From positions 1 through 64,000 of the forward strand of contig NZ_CP064269.1 in NCBI RefSeq assembly GCF_022811845.1: DNA of 64,000 nucleotides, given 5' to 3'. Made by a program: the position numbers and the translations under genes. Positions within the stretch are counted from its first letter, which is position 1, and each line of letters starts with the position of its first letter. Positions 26,471 through 34,309 of this stretch are shown piece after piece. The DNA is from Bacillus pseudomycoides. Its GTDB lineage: Bacteria > Bacillota > Bacilli > Bacillales > Bacillaceae_G. The notes beneath the pieces are model-generated. The model was not told where the DNA came from and made no database searches. It worked only from the letters and a program-made list of their open reading frames with translations.

Positions 26471-27433
26471 TTACACAACACCTTGCGTTTCCTCTTTTAT
26501 TTCTAAAATAGGATCTTCAACTTTAAAGTCTTTAATTTCAAATTTTCCATTTTCATCTTTGCCAAAAACTTTCATTTCAACGTTACGAATATTTTTAAGA
26601 GCATTATATATTCTGTTTGAATAGTTTGGGGCAATGGTAATCATACGAACATCCTCATTAAAGCAAGATGGATAATAAGCCGATTGCCATACTAGACTTT
26701 TATCATCTGCAACAACTTTTAATTCAATAATACATTTAGTACCATTTTTATCTTTTGCGATAATGTCAAGGATTCCATTTTCGACTTTGTGTTGCCTGTC
26801 TATAAAAGTCATGCCCTCTTCAATGATTTCTATAAAATCACATATTATATCTTCTAATAAAGCCTCAGGTCCATTTATTACTTCTTCAGCAATTAGCTCT
26901 TCCCATATATCGTTCATCATTTTTTTCTTTTCCTGAATCGAATCATTATTATTGTATTCCTCACTAGTAATACAATAATTCGAACATATTCCAAAGAAAA
27001 CAAAAGATTTATCATTAGTTATACTTTTTACCATGGACCAATCTAATTCATCTATTGAATATAAAATTTCATCTTGTAGTAATTTCTTGGTATGATGCGG
27101 GGTTTTGTCCCCAAAAAAATGGCACCAATACTCTGTATTATCGTCATCGGATAACTTTTCAATATCTTTTTTTCTAAAACATTCTTTACAGAAGAAATCT
27201 CCTACATATATAGTCAAGATTTTTGAGGATATCTCTTTGACTTTATCTTCATCATGTGTGATAAGAACTAATTCACCTTTATTGAAATCCCATTGAGGTA
27301 GATCATTACGAAAAGCTTATAAATAATACCTTTCGCCTTCATTCTGTTTAAAATCAACTTTTAGACAACCATATTTTTCTGTAAACAAATCGAAATCGAT
27401 TAAACTATCACCATTTCTTGAAATTGCTCCCAT
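26471..27433 (-). pseudogene. NucS/DUF91-like nuclease with an in-frame stop
   Basis: From ATG at 27433 the frame reads MGAISRNGDSLIDFDLFTEK to GERYYL, then TAA (27319-27317), then goes on in the same frame AFRNDLPQWDFNKGELVLIT to the stop at 26471. The downstream part has CKECFRK, a WCHFFG segment and, near the C terminus, the nuclease-like core NGILDIIAKDKN...CIIELKVV of the DUF91/NucS PD-(D/E)XK fold. So either a nonsense mutation split a gene of about 320 residues, or translation restarts internally. Neighbouring parA genes are intact. Confidence 0.6.
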
Positions 27434-27511
27434 GAAATTCATCTCCAATAATAGTAGGATGGAAAATACTAAGAAACATTATGTAGATAAGAAAAAAATT
27501 GTATCTGTTTT

Positions 27512-27913
27512 TTATTTTTTATCCAACATTTCATAAAGGTGCTTGTACATCCCTTTATAACCTTCAGATTGTCGCGTTGTTAGCTTAGTATTTACATAGC
27601 TTTCAAGAAGCATATCAATAATGCTGTTAATCGATGCTTTATCCATGCTCTCTTGTTCTTTTATAAATGGTTTAAGAGTATTTAGCTTTAATAAAACAGC
27701 TGGTGAAATTTTAGCAGTTTTTGATGGAACTAAACGCTGATCTGGTTTCTCAGGAACAGGTATTTTTCCTTTATTAATGATAGGAGTCATAACCTTTTTC
27801 TTAACAGGCTCATTATTACGGCCGAAATCGTTAGTTCCTTTTATCTGTACACCTTTGTCATTTAAAGTGTTTCCAGGTTTTGTGACTATAGGCTGAAATG
27901 GTGCTTTAGACAT
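27512..27913 (-). CDS. ParA partner protein (DUF5388-like)
   Basis: 133 residues: a flexible, basic, Pro-rich N-terminal half (PFQPIVTKPGNTLNDKG) and a compact C-terminal domain (KISPAVLLKLNTLKPFIKEQ, ASINSIIDMLLESYVNTKLT) that resembles DUF5388 and ribbon-helix-helix-like centromere-binding proteins. It lies 14 bp after parA on the same strand with AAGGAGGAGG before its ATG, so it is the likely second partition protein, binding the repeats upstream of parA. Confidence 0.7.
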   Translation of the reverse strand: MSKAPFQPIVTKPGNTLNDKGVQIKGTNDFGRNNEPVKKKVMTPIINKGKIPVPEKPDQRLVPSKTAKISPAVLLKLNTLKPFIKEQESMDKASINSIIDMLLESYVNTKLTTRQSEGYKGMYKHLYEMLDKK

Positions 27914-27927
27914 TATGAACCTCCTCC

Positions 27928-28758
27928 TTAAGCATTAATAGTAGCAAAATAATTTTCATGTTCATTAAGTTCGCTAAGAACATCGATGAATAGTTGATGA
28001 GCTTTTTCATCCCACATATCAATATTGCCGCTAACGTTAACATTTTTATGAATTCCTTCAATATCGTACACTTTTAGGCGCTCTTGATATCTCACGATTG
28101 TATCTAGAACGTTTCCGCCATACATTTCCTGAGCTTGTTGTAATACTTTATTATCCACTCGTTTTCCTTGATGTAACATCATTGGAATAATACCTAAAAC
28201 TTGTAGGTCTGCATCATATGTTTCTGCTAAGAACTGCATATAAGCGATATATGTTTGAGCACCTTCTAAAGATAACTCTTGTGTTTGTAGAACGATGATA
28301 CAATAATCAGCTGCTATCATAGCGTTATCTGAGTAGTCACTGATTGTTGGTGGTACATCAATATAAATACGATCATATTTATCTTTTAATGGTTCTAGTA
28401 ATTTCTTTAAATATGTAATTTGTGCAAGTTCATCCTCTGGGAACATATCAAAGAGGATTTTTGATAGTTTTCTAAATGAAGTATTAGATGGAACGATATC
28501 CAAATTCTCGATAACTGGGATAATCTCATTCTCTAAATTTTGATTTAGAAATGCATCCGTAATAGACTTGTCTATTTGTTCAATGTCACCTGTTTTAGCA
28601 AGGACTCTTGTAGCGTTACCCTGAGGATCCATATCCACTAAAAGACATTTTTCATTAAATACTGTAGCAGCTTCATAAGCCAACATTGTAGCTGTTTTTG
28701 TTTTTCCAACTCCACCTTTAAAGTTACCGATTACGTATGTAGTTGCTTGTCTAGTCAT
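27928..28758 (-). CDS. parA: ParA/Soj-type partition ATPase
   Basis: 276 residues. Deviant Walker A NFKGGVGKTKTA, Walker A' IYIDVPPTISD, and the VDMDPQGNAT segment are all present. It lacks the N-terminal HTH of type Ia proteins, so it is a type Ib/Soj-like partition motor that moves plasmid copies over the nucleoid. Start chosen at MTRQATTYVI (28758), nine bases after GGAGGA; a longer reading to 28815 lacks a site. Operon with the DUF5388-like gene. Centromere-like repeats lie directly upstream. Confidence 0.92.
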   Translation of the reverse strand: MTRQATTYVIGNFKGGVGKTKTATMLAYEAATVFNEKCLLVDMDPQGNATRVLAKTGDIEQIDKSITDAFLNQNLENEIIPVIENLDIVPSNTSFRKLSKILFDMFPEDELAQITYLKKLLEPLKDKYDRIYIDVPPTISDYSDNAMIAADYCIIVLQTQELSLEGAQTYIAYMQFLAETYDADLQVLGIIPMMLHQGKRVDNKVLQQAQEMYGGNVLDTIVRYQERLKVYDIEGIHKNVNVSGNIDMWDEKAHQLFIDVLSELNEHENYFATINA

Positions 28759-28839
28759 TTTCGACATTCCTCCATAAAACTCCGAATAAGTATACCTTTG
28801 AGTAAAATGTAACATCTACATACAATATTCGCAACAGTA

Positions 28840-29205
28840 TACCGTAGAAAAGTTTATATTTTTTAAACGGATTTATCGAAAGAGTAGAAAAGTATACTAA
28901 ATCGTAAGATTTTTTAGTATACTTTTCTACTTTTCTACTTATGCGTATTTTATAGAATGGGGAATTTTTCAGGTAGAAAAGTATACATTTCTACTTATGC
29001 GTAGGTTATGAGATTTTTCTCTATATACCGGTAATTAAGAGTTAATTGCAATTTCTAAGGAGGAATGAATTTAAAATTTGGAGTTCAAAGTATACATTTC
29101 TACTTATGCGTAAGTTAGAAAAAGTATACCAAATTTGAAAGTCAGGTAGAAAAGTATACTTTTACACTTTTTCGTAGTTCTACTTTTCTACTTATGCGTA
29201 GTTTC
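28840..29205. repeat. centromere-like iterons upstream of parA
   Basis: GTAGAAAAGTATAC occurs at 28884, 28973 and 29147 and inverted at 28917, with variants near 29090 and 29116. TTCTACTTATGCGTA occurs at 28934, 28989, 29098 and 29186. The mix of two alternating motifs over about 350 bp fits a parS/parC region and operator for ParA and its partner. No gene is present in 28816-29380. Confidence 0.75.
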
Positions 29206-29384
29206 AAGTTGTCATTTCTGTATTTACAAACAAAAAAGCTTGTTGTAACGTAATAAACAACAAGTATCATTCTACAAAACAAAATATAATTTGATATTTT
29301 AAATAAATGAAGATCGATAGAACAATTGAATATGAACAGAAAATAAAAAAGCCACTCCCATATGCTATCGGCTACCAACCTTTA

Positions 29385-29505
29385 GCGGGAATGACTATCC
29401 ACTAGCTAGTGTACCACCACTTGGCTAGATATAACCTGTACTACCCATACAGGACTTCGGTTTAAGTAGTGTACCACCACTATCTTAAACAAATGCCTTT
29501 TCACC
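29385..29505. repeat. paired palindromes sharing TAGTGTACCACCACT
   Basis: CTAGCTAGTGTACCACCACTTGGCTAG and TTTAAG-TAGTGTACCACCACTA-TCTTAAA style elements lie about 70 bp apart (29402 and 29465). Their outer stems differ while the 14-15 base core is kept, which points to a protein or strand-transfer site and not to a terminator. Confidence 0.55.
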
Positions 29506-29597
29506 GAGGCTTATTTTGATATACCCATTTTATCTATGATTTGGCTAAAATTCAACTAGTAATTACTAGAATTGATTTTTTTGTAGTCCAAAAGATA

Positions 29598-30180
29598 TAT
29601 AGGGCATCTCTAAACCTAGAAGTCCTGTAAATGTACAGGCCATTTAGGAATTGGAGATGCCTTTTTTTGTTTTCTATTCAACGTGGAATTGCCTGAAACC
29701 ACGTTTAAAAAACTGATAAGCTGTAATTACGTGCTGCCATACATTTAGCGGGAACGTGTTACGGCGTGGCTTGCTGTTGGTCGTGCAGGGGGTACAGAGT
29801 ATACGCCTACAAAAACAGCACCCCTCACTGGATTCCTATTCGTCTGGTGAGGGTAGGTGAGAACTACCTAAAAAGGTTCGGGTGGTAGCCATTAGCATTA
29901 AGGTGCTAGGGAGCACGATCAACTTGTCGCACAGGGGTGGCTTTGTGTAGTGGACAAGTCTTAGAAAGAGGTCGTGTACGGTGAAAACTGTTAAGTGAAT
30001 AGGGTCTATACATACGGATACCTTACAAGTGACCGCATGGCAAAAACAAAGACGCTTATCCTTCCTATTTTGATTGATTATTTTTTATGATCTTTCAAAG
30101 TAGGGGATAAATCTGTCTTCCAGCCGTATTCCTTAACCGTTCCCACATGATAAAAACCGTCAAAACCTTCAGTCAAGGCT
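29598..30180. ncRNA. large structured non-coding region (RNA gene or single-strand origin)
   Basis: No open frame, yet GC and stem density are far above the surroundings. Stems: GGCATCTC...GAGATGCC with a T run (29600-29667), AACGTGG/CCACGTT (29690-29705), CCTCAC...GTGAGG (29823-29852), GGTAG/CTACC (29853-29869), and ACTTGTC/GACAAGT (29921-29959). TTTAGCGGGAA occurs at 29380 and 29743. Either a large structured RNA or a lagging-strand (sso-type) origin would explain this. I cannot assign a family, strand or exact ends. Confidence 0.45.
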
Positions 30181-30550
30181 AATTATGAAGAAAAGATGAA
30201 AAATATGAGATTGTATAAGACTGGGGGTAATTATTCACTAAGATAGAGGAATACATAAGGAAATTATTACTTACTTAGTTAGAGGATAAGGGGACGGATG
30301 GTTAGAATATGCCCTATTGCAGGATTTGGTTTTACACAACAGATATAGTACGTGAAATTATGTATATCTTATTTTCTTATCCTGTTAATCCTTGTGAAAA
30401 AACAAGGGTTTTTCTATTAAAAATGGTATATAAAAGAGATAAGATACTTCTTCTATTGATGATTCAAATTATTTTATGTAGAGAGGTTATTAGAGGGATT
30501 TAACATGAAATGCATCAAAATAGAGGATATAAACAAAGGGAGAAATTTAG
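30181..30550. other. intergenic, no convincing gene
   Basis: AT-rich. A 64-codon open stretch (30309-30503) lacks a ribosome site and has no recognisable features. The last part carries the leader of the next gene, with AGGGAGAAATTTAG before its ATG. Confidence 0.5.
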
Positions 30551-30925
30551 ATGGCAAGAGTTAGTGATAGTAGTTTATATGAATTAATTGAACGTTTAAA
30601 GAGTGATAGTTCGGATTATAGGAATGAAAATGCTCATAGTCATGGTCTTATTGGTTATTTAGAGAGTTTGATAAGAGATGGGATTTTTGTTGAACTAGCT
30701 GCAATTGGATCTGCTAAGCAGGCAATTTCTAAAGGTTTTTCAACTTTATCTGATAATCAAATTAGAGCAATTGCCTTAGAAATGTTGCAAAACGAAGTAT
30801 ATATGGAGGAATGTCCTAACGAGTGGTGTGGGGAAGGAATTCCTTGGGAATATATGGGTATCGCTTTGGATGAAGGGCAATGTTATCACTGTGTAAATAG
30901 AGAGGCGAGTTTAGAACGCCAATAA
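30551..30925 (+). CDS. small zinc-ribbon-like protein, unknown
   Basis: 124 residues. The N-terminal part is helical (SSLYELIERLKSDSSDYRNE), and the C-terminal part has ECPNEWCGEGIPWEY and CYHCVNRE, four cysteines that may hold a zinc ion. Start ATG at 30551 with AAAGGGAG upstream. Its natural terminator hairpin downstream has been split by an IS3 element. No family recognised. Confidence 0.6.
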   Translation: MARVSDSSLYELIERLKSDSSDYRNENAHSHGLIGYLESLIRDGIFVELAAIGSAKQAISKGFSTLSDNQIRAIALEMLQNEVYMEECPNEWCGEGIPWEYMGIALDEGQCYHCVNREASLERQ

Positions 30926-30989
30926 TTAATAAAGAAAAGACACTCTTATATGGTCTTACCCCCGTCAAGTAGACAGCTGTAAAAAAAGA

Positions 30990-31900
30990 CTATGCGGCCA
31001 TCGAGATTCGATATTCAATCGGAGCTCGATGGTTAAGCCTTTTTTGGAATCGTTTGTAGTTGTAATGATAGATGTATGTTTCAATAGCTTGAATTAGTTC
31101 TTCCTTTGTTTGATAATAATTAAGATAAAACATTTCAGATTTAAAATGAGAGAAGAATGATTCAATGCAAGCATTGTCATGGCAGTTTCCTTTGCGGGAG
31201 TGGCTGCCGATGGCGCCTAGCTGTTGAAGCATACGGTAATAAGCATGAGATGTATATTGGAATCCTTGATCTGAGTGGATGATGGTTCCATACACATCTC
31301 TTTTTTGTGCTGCTAAATCTAACGTTTTTAGAACAAGTTGTAAATCATTACGATGTGAGAGTTTCCAAGCAACGATTTCATTGTTATAAATGTCTTGAAC
31401 GACCGAGAAATAGAGAAATTTATCTTTGAATGGCAAATAAGTGATATCTGTGACAAGTACCTCATTTGGTTTGCGGTTTCGGAATTGTTGTTCTACTACA
31501 TTCGGAAAAACCTTTGAGGATTTCCCGTTAAAAAAGCGTCGCTTTTTACGGATGATTGATTGAATTTGAAGTTCTCGCATAAGTCTACATACTTTTTTGT
31601 GGTTCACTAAAAATCCAGCCTCCAGTAAGGCAATTTTCATGCGAGGATAACCGTATTCCTTGTGTTTTATGTGAATGGCTTGAATCTGTTCACGCAATGT
31701 ATGATCCTTTGAAAGGCGTAATTGTCTTTGCGTACATGTTGAGCGCCACTTATAGTAGCTAGATCGATTTAACTGCGCAATGACGACCAGCCAGGTTACT
31801 TTGTATCGAGAACATAGTTCTTCAATAATCTCGTACTTAGCCGTTTGAGCAAGAACACCTCCTATAGATTTGGATACTGCTTTTTTAAATAAGCCACCTG
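30990..31900 (-). CDS. IS3 OrfB / OrfAB transposase catalytic part
   Basis: DDE integrase domain: VTDITYLPFKDKFLYFS (first Asp), IIHSDQGFQYTSHAYY (second Asp), CHDNACIESFFSHFKSE (Glu). The frame is open upstream to AVSKSIGGVLAQTAKYEIIE without a good start codon and meets orfA at A AAA AAG, so the active enzyme is expected as an OrfAB fusion made by -1 frameshifting. Ends SMAA at 30990. Confidence 0.9.
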
Positions 31901-32185
31901 CGCCTTGTAGTATTCCAATTCTTCTTCCACACTATCGAATTTCGTACGAGGACGACCTTTCAAGAGATTTTTTAAGCCGTTATTGCCGCCGTTGTTTCCC
32001 CGCAAGTCTGAAATATCGCCTGTTTCTTGATATCTTCGGACCCAATTCATTAACTGTGTTCTACTTTTCAGCTTATATTTCTTAGCTATAGCTGTTTGGC
32101 TGCCCTCACCATTTAAATAACTTTTTACAACTTGTATCTTTAATTCATCTGAATAAGTTTGAAATTTATCCCCTTTTTTAACCAT
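31862..32185 (-). CDS. IS3 OrfA (DNA-binding part of transposase)
   Basis: 107 residues from MVKKGDKFQTYSDELKIQVV; helix-turn-helix (GSQTAIAKKYKLKSRTQLMN, WVRRYQETG) followed by a leucine-zipper-like helix ending VAYLKKQYPNL. The ATG at 32185 follows GGAGGGGATTTT. Overlaps orfB in the frameshift window. Confidence 0.88.
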   Translation of the reverse strand: MVKKGDKFQTYSDELKIQVVKSYLNGEGSQTAIAKKYKLKSRTQLMNWVRRYQETGDISDLRGNNGGNNGLKNLLKGRPRTKFDSVEEELEYYKAQVAYLKKQYPNL

Positions 32186-32296
32186 AATAAAATCCCCTCC
32201 AAGTAAAAGTGTAACATCCATGTTTATTCACGGTCTTTTTACACTGTCTACCTTAAGGGGATAATATCATATATGAGTGTCTTTTCTCATAGTTTT

Positions 32297-32404
32297 TTAG
32301 CAGAAGCAAGCAGCTCCAACTATGATTAATAATATAAAGAGGACAACGAGTAAAGCAAATCCTCCAGCAAAACCGTGGCCGCCACAACTACCACCAAAGC
32401 CCAT
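32297..32404 (-). CDS. YjcZ-like small sporulation membrane protein
   Basis: 35 residues: MGFGGSCGGHGFAGGFALL, then a hydrophobic helix and AACFC at the end. The Gly/Cys-rich head and single helix are typical of the YjcZ/sporulation-expressed miniprotein family abundant in Bacillus. Strong site AAAGGAGGAAC before ATG. Role in the family is poorly known. It points to a spore-forming host. Confidence 0.8.
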   Translation of the reverse strand: MGFGGSCGGHGFAGGFALLVVLFILLIIVGAACFC

Positions 32405-32808
32405 AATAGTTCCTCCTTTTGGTTAGAGGGGAAAACAAGGGGTCACTCATGTATTTTAGCGGATTCATTTTACTTTATGTTTTTACACATTAATTGAGCA
32501 GGTCCTGATAAAATAAAGAAAAGATACCTTGAGGTGCCTTCCTCCGACTTGATAGCCACTTTAATTTTAATAATATGTATATGGACTCCCATCTAATTAC
32601 CATTTTACCATATTTATCTGTATTGTTTATTGGGGTGCCGCCACATCGCTATCCTCCATCATACAAATAAGAAGGTGATAAAAGCACTTTAAACACATGC
32701 TTTATCACTTTGGAATCTGATCTTCGCTCTATAAAGGATTTATCATATGTATAACTTATGTATGAATCGTTCTTTAATATTCGAATATGTACCATTTACT
32801 CAATTTAT
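32405..32808. other. non-coding with IS231 remnant
   Basis: No gene seen. GGGGTGCCGCCACATCGCTA at 32634-32653 is the start of an IS231-type terminus that is broken off after CATCGCTATC. GGGGTCACTCATG at 32437 resembles a Tn3-type end start. The tract looks like a patch of old transposon debris. Confidence 0.5.
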
Positions 32809-33495
32809 GGTTCTGGTGCAAAAACCATTTGATAGAGATATAGAACCTACATGGCCTATTCAATGACAGATTATGATGCAATTCCAAACAACTTATGTAT
32901 GAACCCAACTTCATTTTGAGCAGACTTCACCTGTAGGTTAAGTTGTCTTTTTTTCATCATATGCATGGCTTCAACGCCGCTCAATATAGAAGGCTGTTTC
33001 ATATGACTTGAATCCTAACATAGAACGTACACGTTTCTTAATGAAACGGTGATCCTGTTCCACTATATTATTGAGATATTTAACTTGCCTTATTTGTATG
33101 CCTTCAGGCATACGTTTCTCTTCTTTTAACTCTTGAATCGCTACGGGATAGGCGGGGTTCTTGTCTACTGTTATAACACGAGGTTTACAAATATGAGAAG
33201 CAGCCAAGGCTTTCTTGAAAAAGCGCTTGGCTGCTTGTTTATCTCTTGATTCACTTAGATAAAAATCAATGGTGTTTCCTTCAGAATTTACTGCGCGATA
33301 TAAATACATCCATTGACCTTTTACTTTCACATACGTTTCATCGACTCTCCAGGAATCATTTGTCGTCTTAAGATGACGTCGTACTCTTTCGTCTAATTCA
33401 GGTCCATATTGATGCACCCAACGCATAATGGTGGTGTGAGCAATAGACAAACCTCGTTCCTCCATCATTTCTACCAAATCACGAAAACTGAGGTT
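32809..33495. mobile_element. IS240 copy 3, truncated
   Basis: Has only the left end GGTTCTGGTGCAAAAA at 32809. It stops at GAGGTT (33495), where the GGGGTACAGCC miniature element begins; the rest, including the right end, is gone. Confidence 0.85.
32971..33495 (-). pseudogene. IS240 transposase fragment
   Basis: Retains LVEMMEERGLSIAHTTIMRW, WRVDETYVKVKG, VITVDKNPAYP and EQDHRFIKKRVRSMLGFK. The first 35 or so residues are replaced by the miniature element, and a frameshift near 33000 (KSYETAFYIERR) changes the C terminus. Not functional. Confidence 0.88.
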
Positions 33496-33832
33496 GGGGT
33501 ACAGCCGAGATACGTGTAAAAATAGGCCATAGACTTACTTTTATTTCCAATTAGATTTAGAATCAGTTTTTTATCCATTATTTCTTTGTACAAATCCTTG
33601 GTACATCTAATCTTTCATTGTTTAACTTATTATCATACACCCTAATCATACGATTCAAATTAAGTATTTTCAGTAATCAACCAATGGATGATTAGGGTTA
33701 ACCCATAATAGACAAAGACAGAATTTTTATTGTAAATTGACGTAATAAAATCTAGTTATAAGTTCAATAGTTTTTGTTTGGAAATAAAAGTAAGCTTAAT
33801 ACTCAAAATTACATGTATCTCGGCTGTACCCC
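33496..33832. mobile_element. 337-bp Tn3-derived miniature inverted-repeat element
   Basis: Ends GGGGTACAGCCGAGATACGT (left) and, read inward from 33832, GGGGTACAGCCGAGATACAT; the right one continues to a TTAAG at about 38 bp, as in Tn3-family ends. The two ends share more than 50 bp with few mismatches. Nothing is coded inside. A second, truncated copy lies at 9531-9756. Confidence 0.75.
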
Positions 33833-33899
33833 ACAATAAAGGTTTTTTTATTTTTATTAATTAATTCAGTTGAATTTTCAAGGAATGTCGTGCTCTTTT

Positions 33900-34118
33900 T
33901 TATAAATACGAAACGTTTTTTTCTGTTATATCTTCGCCCCATATTCCATGGTCATGTGGGAATTCATTAGCTAAATATTCTTTATAATATGGCTCATGAA
34001 AGAGACCAAATTCAGAGCTGTTTATTACCCATTCGCCCTTTTTTATTTTTTCGTTACACCATTCACAAGTTGCTTTATTTGTAGGGATACTTCTTTTGAT
34101 GTCTTTAATAGGAAACAT
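33900..34118 (-). CDS. small zinc-finger-like protein
   Basis: 72 residues with ATCEWCNEKIKKGEWVINSS and FHEPYYKEYL, suggesting a Cys/His zinc site as in PARP-type or HNH-like mini-domains. AAAGGGGGAAAAC precedes the ATG. Function unknown; it is isolated between mobile elements. Confidence 0.55.
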   Translation of the reverse strand: MFPIKDIKRSIPTNKATCEWCNEKIKKGEWVINSSEFGLFHEPYYKEYLANEFPHDHGIWGEDITEKNVSYL

Positions 34119-34309
34119 ATAAGTTTTCCCCCTTTATTATATTGGTGCTCTCCCCATTTATATTATAGGCCTCACCATACATGTCCATCAACTTAAGAAC
34201 AGAAACAAAATGAACTTTCGTTCATCAGGGCTAAAATATTCTTAAAGTAGAGGTACACTCTTAAAAATGTGCATGCCAAATAAACCTATATAGGCATCAT
34301 TTTAAAAAA

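Larger units (their letters stand above)
30960..32260. mobile_element. IS3 family element (IS150-like group)
   Basis: Ends CCCCGTCAAGTAGACAGCTG and, read inward from the right, CCCCTTAAGGTAGACAGTGT, both followed by AAAAAGAC. Contains orfA and orfB with a slippery A6G heptamer (31886-31880 on the minus strand). It appears complete. Confidence 0.85.
30933..32286. terminator. terminator hairpin interrupted by IS3 element
   Basis: AAAAGACACTCTTATATG (30936-30953) and CATATATGAGTGTCTTTT (32268-32285) are complementary arms now 1.3 kb apart. The IS lies in what was the loop. Confidence 0.6.

Noticed and set aside
29142..29378. Open frame of 78 codons in the centromere-like region
   Set aside because: No ribosome site, low-complexity composition, and it overlaps the iterons.
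29598..30180. Group II intron
   Set aside because: I found neither a domain V-like 34-base hairpin nor a reverse transcriptase gene.
30309..30503. 64-codon open frame before the 30551 gene
   Set aside because: No ribosome site or recognisable features; probably chance.
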